Shown: piece by piece, positions 1 to 9,650 of the stretch
How positions within the stretch are numbered: position 1 is the first letter of the stretch
Layout: every line of letters begins with the position of its first letter
From: Isochrysis galbana
Taxonomy: Eukaryota > Haptophyta > Isochrysidales > Isochrysidaceae
DNA: 29,829 bases
Assembly (NCBI GenBank): GCA_018136815.1
Contig: CM030940.1
Span: 3,490,500-3,520,328, forward strand
Reading direction: 5' to 3'
Notes under the pieces: model-generated
The model's input: only the letters and a program-made list of their open reading frames with translations
What the model was told of the DNA's origin: nothing
Database searches by the model: none
Made by a program: the position numbers and the translations under genes

Positions 1-1447
1 TCCTCGACCGCACCCTCCATCACCAAGTCCGAATGGGCAAAGAGCTTTCCGAGATCAAGTTCCCCAAGGGCCTGGCCTCGGACAACGTCCAGACAGCGCC
101 ACCTCCTGGAATGATTTTCGTCTGTCCTTCATCAAGCCACTCGAGCGCGCCCTCTCGCTCGGCTGCGCACCACCGTGAAATCTTTACATCCTTGCTAGCG
201 GCCGCCAACTTGTGCACCACCGGCAACCAAAGGATTTACGCCCTTCCTCCTCGATCTCGCCGAAAGATCGGTTCTCTCTCTCAATCCCGCGTGGCCTGCG
301 ACGTGCTTCTCCGCAAGTGCGACGCCACCTTCGGCGGCAACGTGCCGGCTTCGCCAAAGACTCCGCTCCATGGAGTGGGACCCTCGTAGCCGTGAAGCCG
401 GCTCCGATCTCTTAGAGTTATCCAAGAATTTGGTGCGCGCGTACGTCCGCAAGATGGGTGACGCGAAGGTGGATGCCACGACGGTCTGGGACACCCAAAC
501 ATGTCGCACGATATCAATCAACGATTCGAGTCCATCATTCGGAACGACAAGGTCGACGCGGCTCGCGGCGTGGATAACGCGACCAAGTTCGGCGAGTGTC
601 TTGCGAAGACTCGCTTCCGCGTCGAGAACCACGAGCTCCTCGTTCGGCCCTTTCGTGCGTCAACCTCTGCCAGCGCTACCTGAGCCCGTACGAACAAGCC
701 CGCGCTGGCCAACAAGCGTCGGTCACGGTCGCCGCCGTGACGCCGCCGGCGACTACTTCCAAGTCCACCAAGACGCCAAGGTTGCTAAGACTGCCTCTAA
801 CCCGCAGACACTACGGCTTCGATGGTCGCCGCCGTCCAAGCGGCGGTGGCCGAGGCATTAAAATCGCAAAACAACAACTCGAACCGCAAGGCGACTGGCG
901 CTGACAATCGTCGGGCTCCGCTCCGCCTACGAATTACTCCGCATCGTCTCCGTTACCGGACGCACTTCTTGACCGTCCCCTCGGCAAAAGCACGTCTTCC
1001 CGTCGCCAATGTGATCCCCTCCGAACGGCCTTGGGCTTCCGGCCGATTCGGGCCTCTCGGAATGGGATCCAGGTAGCTGGTCTCGAGCGCGAGCCCGCTT
1101 CTGGCAAATCTCTCGTTACGCGGTCACCCGGCCCTTCGCGCTGCGCTCACGCGCTGCCGTCCCTCGGATGCCACCATGACGGCGCCGCGTCTCGACGACT
1201 TAGACCGCGACGTCAAGGAGTGGACCGACGCCAACGGCTGCGCGTACTGCGCCTTTCGTCCCCGGGCTCCATCTGGTACGCCCGAGGCAGACTTGTGGAA
1301 GTATGGCACGGGCGACGGAGCTCATAACCCGTCGTTTGCCAACCATACATTCGTTTTCTCTGCGAAGGCGGCAGTGGCGAGTGTGGTAACGACCCAGAAG
1401 TCCACCGCCGCCTCCGCACGATGGTTGTTCTCCGTCCGGCCCAGTAG
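1..1447 (+). pseudogene. gag-like region of the chromovirus, broken by frame changes
   Basis: No single frame stays open, but protein-like stretches follow one another in different frames. One near 33-110 contains GKELSEIKFPKGLASDN; one at about 370-500 contains LVRAYVRKMGDAKVDATTVW; one at about 501-683 contains INQRFESIIRNDKVDAARGV. A Cys-containing stretch follows from 1176 (CAYC, then a His pair near HNPSFANH). It continues in another frame from about 1365 (CEGGSGECG) to a TAG at 1445-1447. I infer a capsid/nucleocapsid precursor from its position upstream of pol; I see no canonical CCHC knuckle and no sequence-level proof. The breaks may be true decay or indels in the assembly. Confidence 0.5.
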
Positions 1448-2521
1448 GTCGCCGGCGGGGCCACGTCCGCGCTGTTACCCCGCTACCAGTCCAGGGTAGT
1501 GGGCCTGAACGCCACCCACCAAAAGATCGTATTACGCTACGGCCGAGTACTTCTACGGCCTCCAACCGGTACCCAAGATTCCCCAAGTTCCAGACAAGCC
1601 CTGCCACCTCCATCCCCTCTTTCTCCTGCCTCCTCGCCGATTGCCCCTATTTCTCCCAATGCCGATGATTCCATCCTGATTCTCGATATCACGCACGAGT
1701 CCTCAAAACCAAGTCAACCGTCACCGCCTCTCTATCAACTCAAGCCGCTCAACCGCTACCCCCCGCCACTCCTCAAGCATCCCCAGTCCAAGACCTCACG
1801 GTCTGCGAAAATCCAGCCGCCGCAGGCCCAATCCAACCTTCAATCCTTCAAATCAAATTTCGCATGTCCGAGCCACAAAACGTCTCCCGAGTACGAGTCC
1901 GAGTCCAAGTCACGTTCAGAATTACCCTCTTCGTCTTACGCCACCGCGAGCCCATCTACGAGTCTGAGCCCAGTCCAGTCATCACCGGTATCACCAGTCT
2001 CCATTACTACGACGATGGAGGCGCAGTTCTCCGGTTCTTCCCCACTTTCTTTCGAGTCCGAGTCCAAGCCTGTTTTGAGCAAACCCCGTTCTGAGCCATC
2101 CGAGTCCGAGTCCGAGTCCGAGTCCGAGTTTACAACGTCACCGAGTCCTACCACGCGGTCGACCGCAGGATTAACGGAGCTCCAGCCACTCACTGAGCCT
2201 CCGACGACCACTCCTTCCGCGGGAGTGTTCACCTTCGGTCCTCCGCGCCCCGAGTCTGAGTCATTTGGAATCTCCGGTCACTTCCAGAATTCCAACCACA
2301 ACCGAGCCCCGTTTCACGAGCCACCGCGTATCGAGTCCAAACACAAGCTGACGCCGAAGCCCTCGACGACAGCCACTGTGTCCTTGTCCGAGCCACCGTT
2401 CCGAGTCTCGCCGCAGCCGGCCTGCCACTCCAGCAGGCTGCACGCCGCCGAGCCGATCCCTTCCGTTTCCGTTCCGAGTCCGAGTCCAATCGCACAAGAC
2501 AGTGCATCCGAGCCCGCGTAA
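1448..2521 (+). CDS. Pro/Ser/Glu-rich linker of the retroelement, out of frame with pol
   Basis: The frame is open from just after TAG 1445-1447 to TAA 2519-2521 and has no clear ATG start, so it is probably read only as part of a gag-pol precursor. The product is disordered and rich in Pro, Ser and Thr, with runs of Glu-Ser. These come from a GAGTCC hexanucleotide repeated almost five times at about 2100-2130 and scattered elsewhere. The same style of sequence (FTFEP, ESESE) continues in the start of the pol frame, which shows that the two were once continuous. Around 2519-2590 the repeat-like protein sequence appears to move through a third frame (TESEIS) before pol. This suggests more than one indel and not a single programmed shift. 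Confidence 0.45.
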   Translation, partial: VAGGATSALLPRYQSRVVGLNATHQKIVLRYGRVLLRPPTGTQDSPSSRQALPPPSPLSPASSPIAPISPNADDSILILDITHESSKPSQPSPPLYQLKPLNRYPPPLLKHPQSKTSRSAKIQPPQAQSNLQSFKSNFACPSHKTSPEYESESKSRSELPSSSYATASPSTSLSPVQSSPVSPVSITTTMEAQFSGSSPLSFESESKPVLSKPRSEPSESESESESEFTTSPSPTTRSTAGLTELQPLTEPPTTTPSAGVFTFGPPRPESESFGISGHFQNSNHNRAPFHEPPRIESKHKLTPKPSTTATVSLSEPPFRVSPQPACHSSRLHAAEPIPSVSVPSPSPIAQDSASEPA

Positions 2522-5500
2522 TCAAGCCCGTCACCGAGTCCGAGATTTCGGCCGCACCGAGCCAACCGGTGCTGGCCACCGTGCCCTATTGTCATCACAA
2601 GCTTCAGCTTCGTCCTCACCGACGGTTGCGACGCCAGGGGGCTTCACCTTTGAGCCGGCCCCGTCCGTTCCCATTTCGAAAGTTAGCCCTGTTATTGGCG
2701 TCCAGCACGCCAGAAACGACGAGTCCGAGTCCGAGTACAAATTAACGTCACCGCGGAGTCCGCGGTCGACCACCGGCGTTCCCACGCCACCCCATCAACC
2801 GAGAGCCCTGGAGGAGCTTGAACAGCCGTCTCCTAGCCCCTCTCAAGTCGCCGAGTCTTCCGAATTCGAGTCTGAATCCACCGTAATTTCAGCGGTCCAT
2901 CCACCCGCTAGCCCGAGCCAAGTCCTCCGAAGAATGCTTCGCATTGCAGAACCTCTTCGGCCACTACCCACGCCAGCCGCTGCCGTTGAGCCACCACCAT
3001 GGCCCCAGCCTTCCCCGCAGCCGGCTTCTACGACAGCCACGTCCCTTCTTTCGCCGGCGCCGACCCCGCCGACGACAGAATGCAACGACGTCGATCCCTG
3101 GCCTGTTTCCTCTTCCGACGTGACCATGGAGAGTGACCACAACTCCTCTGCACGTCGAGGAACGGCGGCCTCCCAAACCGAGCTTCTACGCCCATTGAGC
3201 CAGCCCAACCGAGTCCCTGAGCCATGTCCTTCATGTCTCTCACCGGTGGTCTCGCGGCCGCGGCGTCCGTCGCCGCCGTCCGACACCCCACTTCTCCGAG
3301 TTTCTTCGTCAATCCCGTCCTCCGAGCCCGTCTCTACGTCGTCGATATCCGAGTCTTCTTCCATTCGTCCTACGTCGCTGCGGCCACCGGTCGCCGCCTC
3401 CGAGCACTGCCTGCCTCTCGATACCACTGCCACCACCATCATGCGCGTGGCAGCGATCAATGCGTCCGCGATCCAGTCCTTCGATTCCTCTCAAAACAAC
3501 TCCGATGTCGGCACCCGTGATGATACCCCGTCACCCGCTCTCCACGCTCTCGCCTCTCTTCGTGCACGAGCGAGCGGCTCTGCGGTGGTATTACCTCGGC
3601 ACCTCACGGAGGCAGCCCAAGAGCTTCGCCGGCCTCGCAATGGCACCCTAGCCTCGCCTGCCGCCGCGCTACCCAAGCACTTCGATGAGCTTTGCGCTGA
3701 GCTCACGAAGATGAATCAACGAGTCCAAGACGGGCTGACGTCTGGCTGTCACGCACCACGCGTTCTCGTCGTTGGCGAGACGAGCGGCGTCGTCTCCTCC
3801 ATGTTCCTACTCGCCGGTGCTGATGTAGCTACGTGCGATTTGTATCCTTCCGAGATCGATTACGTGCCCCACTTCCAAGGCGACGCGCTTCATGTCCAAA
3901 ACCTAGGTTGGGACCTAGTCATCGCCCACCCGCCCTGCACGTACCTCTCCGCTGTCAGCAGTCAATGGCTCTCCCAAGAACCCGGACGTCGTGCCGCTCT
4001 TGAGTCGGCCGCTCGCGTCTTCAAGTCAATGGCCTCCGCCACTGCTCCGTTTGTAGCGGTCGAGAACCCTCGGATGCATGCGGAAGCTCGCCGTTTAGTC
4101 GGGGGGTTGACCCCGACCCAATTCGTCCAACCCTGGGAGCACGGCACTGGACACCAGAAAGCCACCGGGTTGTACCTCACCAAAGGGCTGCCGCCCCTCC
4201 AGCCAACTTGCGTCGTGGATGGCCGTGAGTCGGCCATGGCTAACCTCTCTCCTTCACCGCACCGTGGCGCTCTTCGCAGCCGCACCTACGTCGGTGTAGC
4301 TGGAGCGATGGCGATCCATTGGATGCCGGTTCTTCTTCGACATTTGAGCCGACAGCGAGACCAGACGTCGACGAAGAAATTGTCCGCGTTAGAGCTACTC
4401 GCTTGCGCGCGGTGCAGCCTATTGGACCGGCCTTCACTTAGCTCGACCGAGGCTACCGCCTACGAGCCGTGGTCGGCTCTTCATCGTTATGAGAGGGGGA
4501 GGGAAACGAGTGAAGTTTCTTCCGACCCCGTTGTTTCCCGTCCAGCTACTCCCGAGTCAGACAACCACGAAGACCAAAAAGAAACCCACGATAACCACGA
4601 CAACGACACGCCACTCCACGCCTCCGAGTCTACACTCCACGACCCATTCTCTCCATGGACCGCCCCGCCTCCGGCACGCGCGAGCTCGCCGCGTCCGACG
4701 ACGCCGACGACTCTCCGGAAGCGGCGCCAACAATGGCAATCATTCGGAGTGAACGGGGACCAGAAATGGTCCAACGTCACGCTCGAAACCGCTGACGAAA
4801 TAAGAGCGCAAGCTCTAGCCGGACGAAACGCCGACGAGGAATCCGACCTCGCCGCTGCCGTCCGAGCGCCGATCGAGTTCGTGGAAGCCAAAGGCATCCG
4901 CGCCGAAGAGCTAGCCTCATTAGTTCGAAGACCCAAGACAGAAGCCCAAGCCCGTCTCGAGAAAGATTGGGAAAAGATGTCCGACCACCCGAGGCACCCC
5001 ACCGACAAGAGAGGCCTGGGCTACACTAGTCCCAAGCTATCACCCTGTACCGCTACCAACGAGGACGACCCCTCTAGGCCCCCTGCCACGATAGCGGCAG
5101 TCGGAGTACCCGAAGAGACGACGACCAGTTTGACGACGAATTCACCCGAGCAACGACGCTGGCGACCAACCCCGTCCCTGTCCGACACCATTGCACACGT
5201 GACCGCGCACCGGCCGGAGAGCGTCGTGGATACCCTACCATCTGCCTACCCAAGGCATTGTCTATATGTTCGAGATCTAATGGTCTGCCGCTCCGGCGAG
5301 GCTGCCGGCAAAGAAGGAGTAATCTTAGCCGACTCCGCCCTCACGGTCAACAGCACACTCGCTGACACCGGAGCTGGCCCGTCGGTCGTGACCACTTCCC
5401 TCTTGTCCAGCCTACCCAACGACGCATGCGTCGAGCGGCTGCCGCAAGCCGTAGTGACACCGCTCCATGGCCCAGACGGCCTACCTCTTATCACGCGAGG

Positions 5501-8500
5501 CAAGGCTCGAATCGTTTTCTCCGTCGGTGGATTTCTCTTTCGTCATACGTTCATGGTGATTGAAGGCAACCCGATGCTACTGCTCGGGAACGACTTCTTA
5601 GCTACGCACGCCGCTTCGATTCAGCTCGCCTCCGACAGCGCGGACGGCTCTATCACCCTCGGTGCCCCATCCACGGTGGCTCCTCTTGAGGTTAATGGCA
5701 GTCCAAGCCCCGACGCTCCGCCGATCTTTCGCGTCTCGACGTCACCGATAGCGGTGGTCCCTGTCAGCATGACTTGTGCACAGGTCTGTCCGACCTCCGC
5801 GAACCCAATCACGACTGACTTCTTCCGAGGGCCGCAAGCCGCCGAAAACGACAACCAGCTAGTCTCCGAGCCGCTCTTCAACACGGCCGATGAGTTTGCC
5901 GCCAAAGCGCCGGCGTCTTGTGGCTCCGAGTACCTCCTATATACCCATGAACCTATCACGATCCCGGCCTATCATCGGGCGACGTTTCACGTCCGAATTC
6001 CGCTAGCTCTTCGAGAACACGAAGACTGCGCCATGCTCGTGGACCGACTCCCTACACGCGAGACTATTGACAGCTCTCCGCTCGTCATCCCTCAAGTAGA
6101 GAGGCCGAAATCCGACCACACCATCGCGGTTACGGTGGCCAATACTGACCCCAAACCACTACACCTTCCGTCGTTCCATCCTGTAGCTTCGCTACAGGTT
6201 CGATTCAAGATTCACGCTGGAACTTATCACCGCGTCGGTGACAATAACTCGCCGGATGTGATTGAGTCGCTCAACGAGGACCAACGCAAGCTCCTCGAGG
6301 CAGCCAAGATCGACCCCGAGGGCCGTCTCTCGATGCCCCAACGTGAACAAGTTCGTCGTCTACTGGCCCGACGTATCGCTGCTTTCGCAATTGACCCGAC
6401 TAACCCGAATCACACTCACGTGATGGAGGTAGAGCTACCGCTCAACCCCGGAGCCGAAGCTCACCGTCACGCACCGTCTAGAGTTGGACGAGAGGGTGAG
6501 AAGATCATAGAGGACGAAGTTTGCAAGATGGAGTCCGCGGGCATCATTAGGAAATCAAATTCGTCGTGGGCCTCTCGAGTCGTGTTAGTCACTAAGAAGG
6601 ATGGCTCCGTACGTTTCTGCGTAGATTATCGCGACGTCAACTCCAAGCTTCGTCTAGAGGACAGCCCTCTTCCCCTCACGGTAGAAGCCATCGACCGATT
6701 GTCGTCCGGTCAAGGCAACCTCGATTCTCTATTCCTTTGCACCATGGACCTGGCATCTGGTTTCTGGGGTATACCGATCAAAGAATCCGATAAACATATC
6801 ACCGCGTTCACTACTCATCGCGGCAAGTACGAGTTCAATTACTTGCCTTTCGGTGTTCAATCCGGTCCCTCGTATATGTGCCGCCTCATGGACGCCGTTC
6901 TCGGTGGGCTGGCATGGGAGATTTGTATGCCATACTTGGATGATGTCGGCGCCTGGTCGACAGGTGTAGGTGACTCGCTGCAGGCCAGGGAAGAGTCGTC
7001 ATTCCAACAAATGTTACACCGTCTTGATCTTGTCTTGGAACGTCTCATCTGGGCGGGCCTCACTTGCAAGATGTCGAAATGCGTTTTCTTTGCCACCTCG
7101 GCTGAATATCTCGGCCACGTTGTTTCGCGTGAAGGTCTTCGGATGGATCCCAAGAAAGTGGAAGCTGTCTCGAAAATCGACCCAACCCAAATCAACTCGA
7201 TCGAAGCCGTCCGTTCGTTCCTTGGATTGTGCTCCTACTACCGCCGTTTCATCCGTCGTTTTGCGATCCGTGCGGCGCCGTTAACCGCTCTCACGCGGAA
7301 AGGGTGCGACGTCCCGGTCGAGTCGCAAACAGAAGCCTGTCGACAGGCTATCGAAGATCTCAAGCAAGCTATCTGTGAAGAACCCGTACTTGCACCTCCT
7401 CGAGACGACCGTCCTTTCCTCGTTAAAACCGACGGTGCTAGCAAGCTCGGCATCGCCGGCGTCCTCGCCCAAAAAGACGACGAAGGGAGAGAGCGCGTCG
7501 TTGCATACTACGGTCGTAGCTTGAGTCCGGCTGAGCGCCATTGGACAGTCACTGAAATCGAACTTCTAGCAGCGCTAGAATCGATCCGAAATTGGAGGCC
7601 TTATCTTTGGGGTCGCCACTTCACCCTCGTCGTAGACCATTCAGCTTTGCGCTGGCTTCACACGATGAAAGATCAAGTCACCGGTGGTCCAGCCTCGCGC
7701 CTCATGCGATGGGTCCTAAAGCTAGCCGAATATAGATTCGACGTCGTGCACAAACCTGGAGTCACTCACTGGGACGCCGACGGCTTATCCCGCTTAGTTG
7801 CTCTCGAGCCTGATCACGATCCTCTCCATCTCGAGGAGAGTGACGCCCATTCTTTCGATTCTTCTGAAATTCACGACATAGTCGCCGCCGCGGTTACTTC
7901 ATCCACCCTCACCGCTCGCCGCCAACAAGCAAGCGATAGGCTCGCTCGTCAAGCATCGGAATCTTCGGAGTCGATTACCTCCTCGTATCTCGATGTGGGC
8001 GTGCCTCATGCCGACGAATTACGTCAAGCGCTCTCTACCGACGATCTCGCCAGCTCGATCCTTTCTGAAGTCGAGTCGATCCTTCCGAAAGCTTCCTCTT
8101 CGATTGACTCTAGCTCGTCGTCGAAGAAAAGTTCCCGATTCCTCCTTCGCGATGGCCTACTCTACTACCGCTCCTCAGAGGCGGAAGAGGCTCCTCTTCG
8201 TTTATACATTCCGGAGTCCCTTCGTGACACGTACCTCCGCGCCTACCATGACCACCTTGGTCACCCAGGTGCGACAAGGATGACTACCCTACTTCGTTCT
8301 CGAGTTTACTGGCCTGGCCTATCCGCCTCTGTATCGGAGTACGTTCGAGAGTGCCATGAATGCACTCTTGGCAAACCGTTACCGCGACCGCTCGCCCATC
8401 CATCCGGTCTTTCTATCGGATCCTATCCTTTCGACGTCGTCTATTGCGATATTCTTTCGATGGCTCCCACCCACGATTTCGTATCCGGCCGCTCCGGTTT

Positions 8501-9650
8501 TGATAAGCTGATTGTTTTCGTCGATTCTCTCTCTCGTTGGATTGAAGCTGAGCCTTGCAACGGTAACCCCTCGTCCGCAAAATGTCTGGACGTCTTCATG
8601 CGTCTCATCGTATCTCGTTATGGAGTCCCTCGCCAACTTCGAACCGACGCCGGCTCGAATCTTTGCTCTCGATTAGTGGACCTAATTCTCAAAGCGACCG
8701 GCACGGACTTGAGCACTACTGAAGCCTATCGCCACGAAGGCGTAGGGCTAGTAGAAAGAGCTCAACAAACTCTCCTCACGATGACTCGAGTCTCCAATGA
8801 AGGCGGCGCCCATTGGGTCGACCACCTTCCGTTTCTTCTCATGTCTATGCGAGCGACCGCCGGTCGCGTCGTACCCAAGTCACCCGCGGCTATCTTGTTT
8901 GGTCGGGAGCTTCGTCTTCCAGCTCAACTTGCTGACCCTGCTCCTGTTCTCGAGTTGCTTCCATCTAGGCCTCCGTCCGATGCCGTCATTTACGCTACCG
9001 AGCTCAATAAGAAGCTTCTCGAGTCGTGGCGTTCCGCCCTCGAAAGTACTCAAGAAGCCCAACGCGAATCGATGCGCTCCGCCTCTCAAAAGTCTAAACT
9101 CGGTGTCACCTTCAAACCAGGAGACAGAGTTTGTCGTCGAATCCCTGGCCACGCCAACAAACTTCAATATCTCTACTCCGGTCCCTACCGAGTAGAAGAA
9201 GCCATCTCGGCCACTCGCTACCGTCTACGCGATCTCGAAAATCGTCAAGTCAAGGATGAAGTTCACATTTCCAATCTTCGTCCGTACTTCACCGTCACCG
9301 ATTCGTCTCCGCTCGCTGAAGATGAGTACTTGGTCGAAGAGTTACTCGATCGCAAGGGCGATGGAGTTTCATTCAAGTATCTCGTCAAATGGCGCGGCTA
9401 TCCTCGTTCTGAAGCTACTTGGGAGTCTCGAATTGAGTTGCTTCGGCGTTGTGCTGATCTAGTTGAGTCGTACGACACCACTTTCGACCGCCGTCCGGTT
9501 CAACCCCAAGCTCACTCCGCTGTAGACTCCTCTTCAAGTCCAAGCTCAAGTTCCCAATCCAATCAAGTTATTCCACGTCGAATTCAAGAGACAAGTCGTA
9601 CTCCTCCTGATCTGCCTTCGAGTCGTACTCGTTCTCGTTCACAATCGTAG
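2502..9650 (+). CDS. pol: Chromovirus Pol polyprotein: MTase-like domain, protease, RT, RNase H, integrase, chromodomain
   Basis: The frame is open from 2352; protein-like content begins near 2590, so the listed start (a GTG) is only nominal. Residue numbers count from 2502. In order: a Ser/Pro-rich region (1-390); a methyltransferase-like domain (420-618, PPC at 477-479); an unassigned charged region (about 740-850); a retropepsin with DTGA at 955-958 and LLGNDF downstream; reverse transcriptase with catalytic D1416 (TMDLASGF) and YLDD at 1478-1481; RNase H with D1644, E1687 and D1712; integrase with a His/Cys zinc site (H1916, H1921, C1951, C1954) and D1983-D2049-E2085 (D-35-E spacing); GPY at 2227-2229; and a chromodomain (about 2275-2328) with candidate cage residues Y2276, W2297 and Y2300. 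The catalytic residues all look intact. In chromoviruses the chromodomain steers integration to marked chromatin. The product would be cut by its own protease. Confidence 0.93.
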   Translation: MHPSPRNQARHRVRDFGRTEPTGAGHRALLSSQASASSSPTVATPGGFTFEPAPSVPISKVSPVIGVQHARNDESESEYKLTSPRSPRSTTGVPTPPHQPRALEELEQPSPSPSQVAESSEFESESTVISAVHPPASPSQVLRRMLRIAEPLRPLPTPAAAVEPPPWPQPSPQPASTTATSLLSPAPTPPTTECNDVDPWPVSSSDVTMESDHNSSARRGTAASQTELLRPLSQPNRVPEPCPSCLSPVVSRPRRPSPPSDTPLLRVSSSIPSSEPVSTSSISESSSIRPTSLRPPVAASEHCLPLDTTATTIMRVAAINASAIQSFDSSQNNSDVGTRDDTPSPALHALASLRARASGSAVVLPRHLTEAAQELRRPRNGTLASPAAALPKHFDELCAELTKMNQRVQDGLTSGCHAPRVLVVGETSGVVSSMFLLAGADVATCDLYPSEIDYVPHFQGDALHVQNLGWDLVIAHPPCTYLSAVSSQWLSQEPGRRAALESAARVFKSMASATAPFVAVENPRMHAEARRLVGGLTPTQFVQPWEHGTGHQKATGLYLTKGLPPLQPTCVVDGRESAMANLSPSPHRGALRSRTYVGVAGAMAIHWMPVLLRHLSRQRDQTSTKKLSALELLACARCSLLDRPSLSSTEATAYEPWSALHRYERGRETSEVSSDPVVSRPATPESDNHEDQKETHDNHDNDTPLHASESTLHDPFSPWTAPPPARASSPRPTTPTTLRKRRQQWQSFGVNGDQKWSNVTLETADEIRAQALAGRNADEESDLAAAVRAPIEFVEAKGIRAEELASLVRRPKTEAQARLEKDWEKMSDHPRHPTDKRGLGYTSPKLSPCTATNEDDPSRPPATIAAVGVPEETTTSLTTNSPEQRRWRPTPSLSDTIAHVTAHRPESVVDTLPSAYPRHCLYVRDLMVCRSGEAAGKEGVILADSALTVNSTLADTGAGPSVVTTSLLSSLPNDACVERLPQAVVTPLHGPDGLPLITRGKARIVFSVGGFLFRHTFMVIEGNPMLLLGNDFLATHAASIQLASDSADGSITLGAPSTVAPLEVNGSPSPDAPPIFRVSTSPIAVVPVSMTCAQVCPTSANPITTDFFRGPQAAENDNQLVSEPLFNTADEFAAKAPASCGSEYLLYTHEPITIPAYHRATFHVRIPLALREHEDCAMLVDRLPTRETIDSSPLVIPQVERPKSDHTIAVTVANTDPKPLHLPSFHPVASLQVRFKIHAGTYHRVGDNNSPDVIESLNEDQRKLLEAAKIDPEGRLSMPQREQVRRLLARRIAAFAIDPTNPNHTHVMEVELPLNPGAEAHRHAPSRVGREGEKIIEDEVCKMESAGIIRKSNSSWASRVVLVTKKDGSVRFCVDYRDVNSKLRLEDSPLPLTVEAIDRLSSGQGNLDSLFLCTMDLASGFWGIPIKESDKHITAFTTHRGKYEFNYLPFGVQSGPSYMCRLMDAVLGGLAWEICMPYLDDVGAWSTGVGDSLQAREESSFQQMLHRLDLVLERLIWAGLTCKMSKCVFFATSAEYLGHVVSREGLRMDPKKVEAVSKIDPTQINSIEAVRSFLGLCSYYRRFIRRFAIRAAPLTALTRKGCDVPVESQTEACRQAIEDLKQAICEEPVLAPPRDDRPFLVKTDGASKLGIAGVLAQKDDEGRERVVAYYGRSLSPAERHWTVTEIELLAALESIRNWRPYLWGRHFTLVVDHSALRWLHTMKDQVTGGPASRLMRWVLKLAEYRFDVVHKPGVTHWDADGLSRLVALEPDHDPLHLEESDAHSFDSSEIHDIVAAAVTSSTLTARRQQASDRLARQASESSESITSSYLDVGVPHADELRQALSTDDLASSILSEVESILPKASSSIDSSSSSKKSSRFLLRDGLLYYRSSEAEEAPLRLYIPESLRDTYLRAYHDHLGHPGATRMTTLLRSRVYWPGLSASVSEYVRECHECTLGKPLPRPLAHPSGLSIGSYPFDVVYCDILSMAPTHDFVSGRSGFDKLIVFVDSLSRWIEAEPCNGNPSSAKCLDVFMRLIVSRYGVPRQLRTDAGSNLCSRLVDLILKATGTDLSTTEAYRHEGVGLVERAQQTLLTMTRVSNEGGAHWVDHLPFLLMSMRATAGRVVPKSPAAILFGRELRLPAQLADPAPVLELLPSRPPSDAVIYATELNKKLLESWRSALESTQEAQRESMRSASQKSKLGVTFKPGDRVCRRIPGHANKLQYLYSGPYRVEEAISATRYRLRDLENRQVKDEVHISNLRPYFTVTDSSPLAEDEYLVEELLDRKGDGVSFKYLVKWRGYPRSEATWESRIELLRRCADLVESYDTTFDRRPVQPQAHSAVDSSSSPSSSSQSNQVIPRRIQETSRTPPDLPSSRTRSRSQS
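3759..4355 (+). other. Phage-type cytosine-C5-methyltransferase-like domain inside Pol
   Basis: Residues 420-618 of Pol. Seen: an SAM-binding-like start (RVLVVGETSGVV, motif I), an acidic residue ending the second strand (CDLYPSE, D446), GWDLVIAHPPCTYLS with the PPC loop (C479, motif IV, the catalytic Cys in C5-methyltransferases), and VAVENPRM (E521-N522, motif VI). Then come QPWEHGTGHQKATGLYLTKG, LPPLQPTCVVDGRE and RSRTY. From family knowledge, this block order matches short methyltransferase-like proteins common in bacteriophages, which lack a large target-recognition domain. I infer capture from a phage-like or bacterial source. Whether it modifies DNA, RNA or nothing is unknown. It replaces no standard retroelement domain and lies between the disordered N-terminus and the protease. 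Confidence 0.75.

Larger units (their letters stand above)
1..9650 (+). mobile_element. Ty3/gypsy chromovirus retrotransposon, internal region (5' LTR outside window)
   Basis: The order gag-like region, protease, reverse transcriptase, RNase H, integrase, chromodomain is that of a Ty3/gypsy chromovirus; in Ty1/copia the integrase precedes the reverse transcriptase. All enzyme motifs lie in one open frame from about 2590 to 9650. The 5' LTR and primer-binding site must lie before base 1. A short purine-rich stretch, GGAAGTGGA at 9664-9672, is followed by TGATTAG at 9673 and could be the polypurine tract and the start of the 3' LTR. With only one LTR in view, the outer boundary cannot be proven. 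The open pol frame suggests recent activity, whereas the gag region looks damaged. The element carries an added methyltransferase-like domain, listed separately. Confidence 0.9.

Noticed and set aside
2513..2524. A GCG-TAA site as a programmed +1 frameshift like that of Ty3
   Set aside because: The protein-like sequence just after it runs in a third frame (TESEIS) before pol, so one +1 shift does not explain the reading; indels are more likely.
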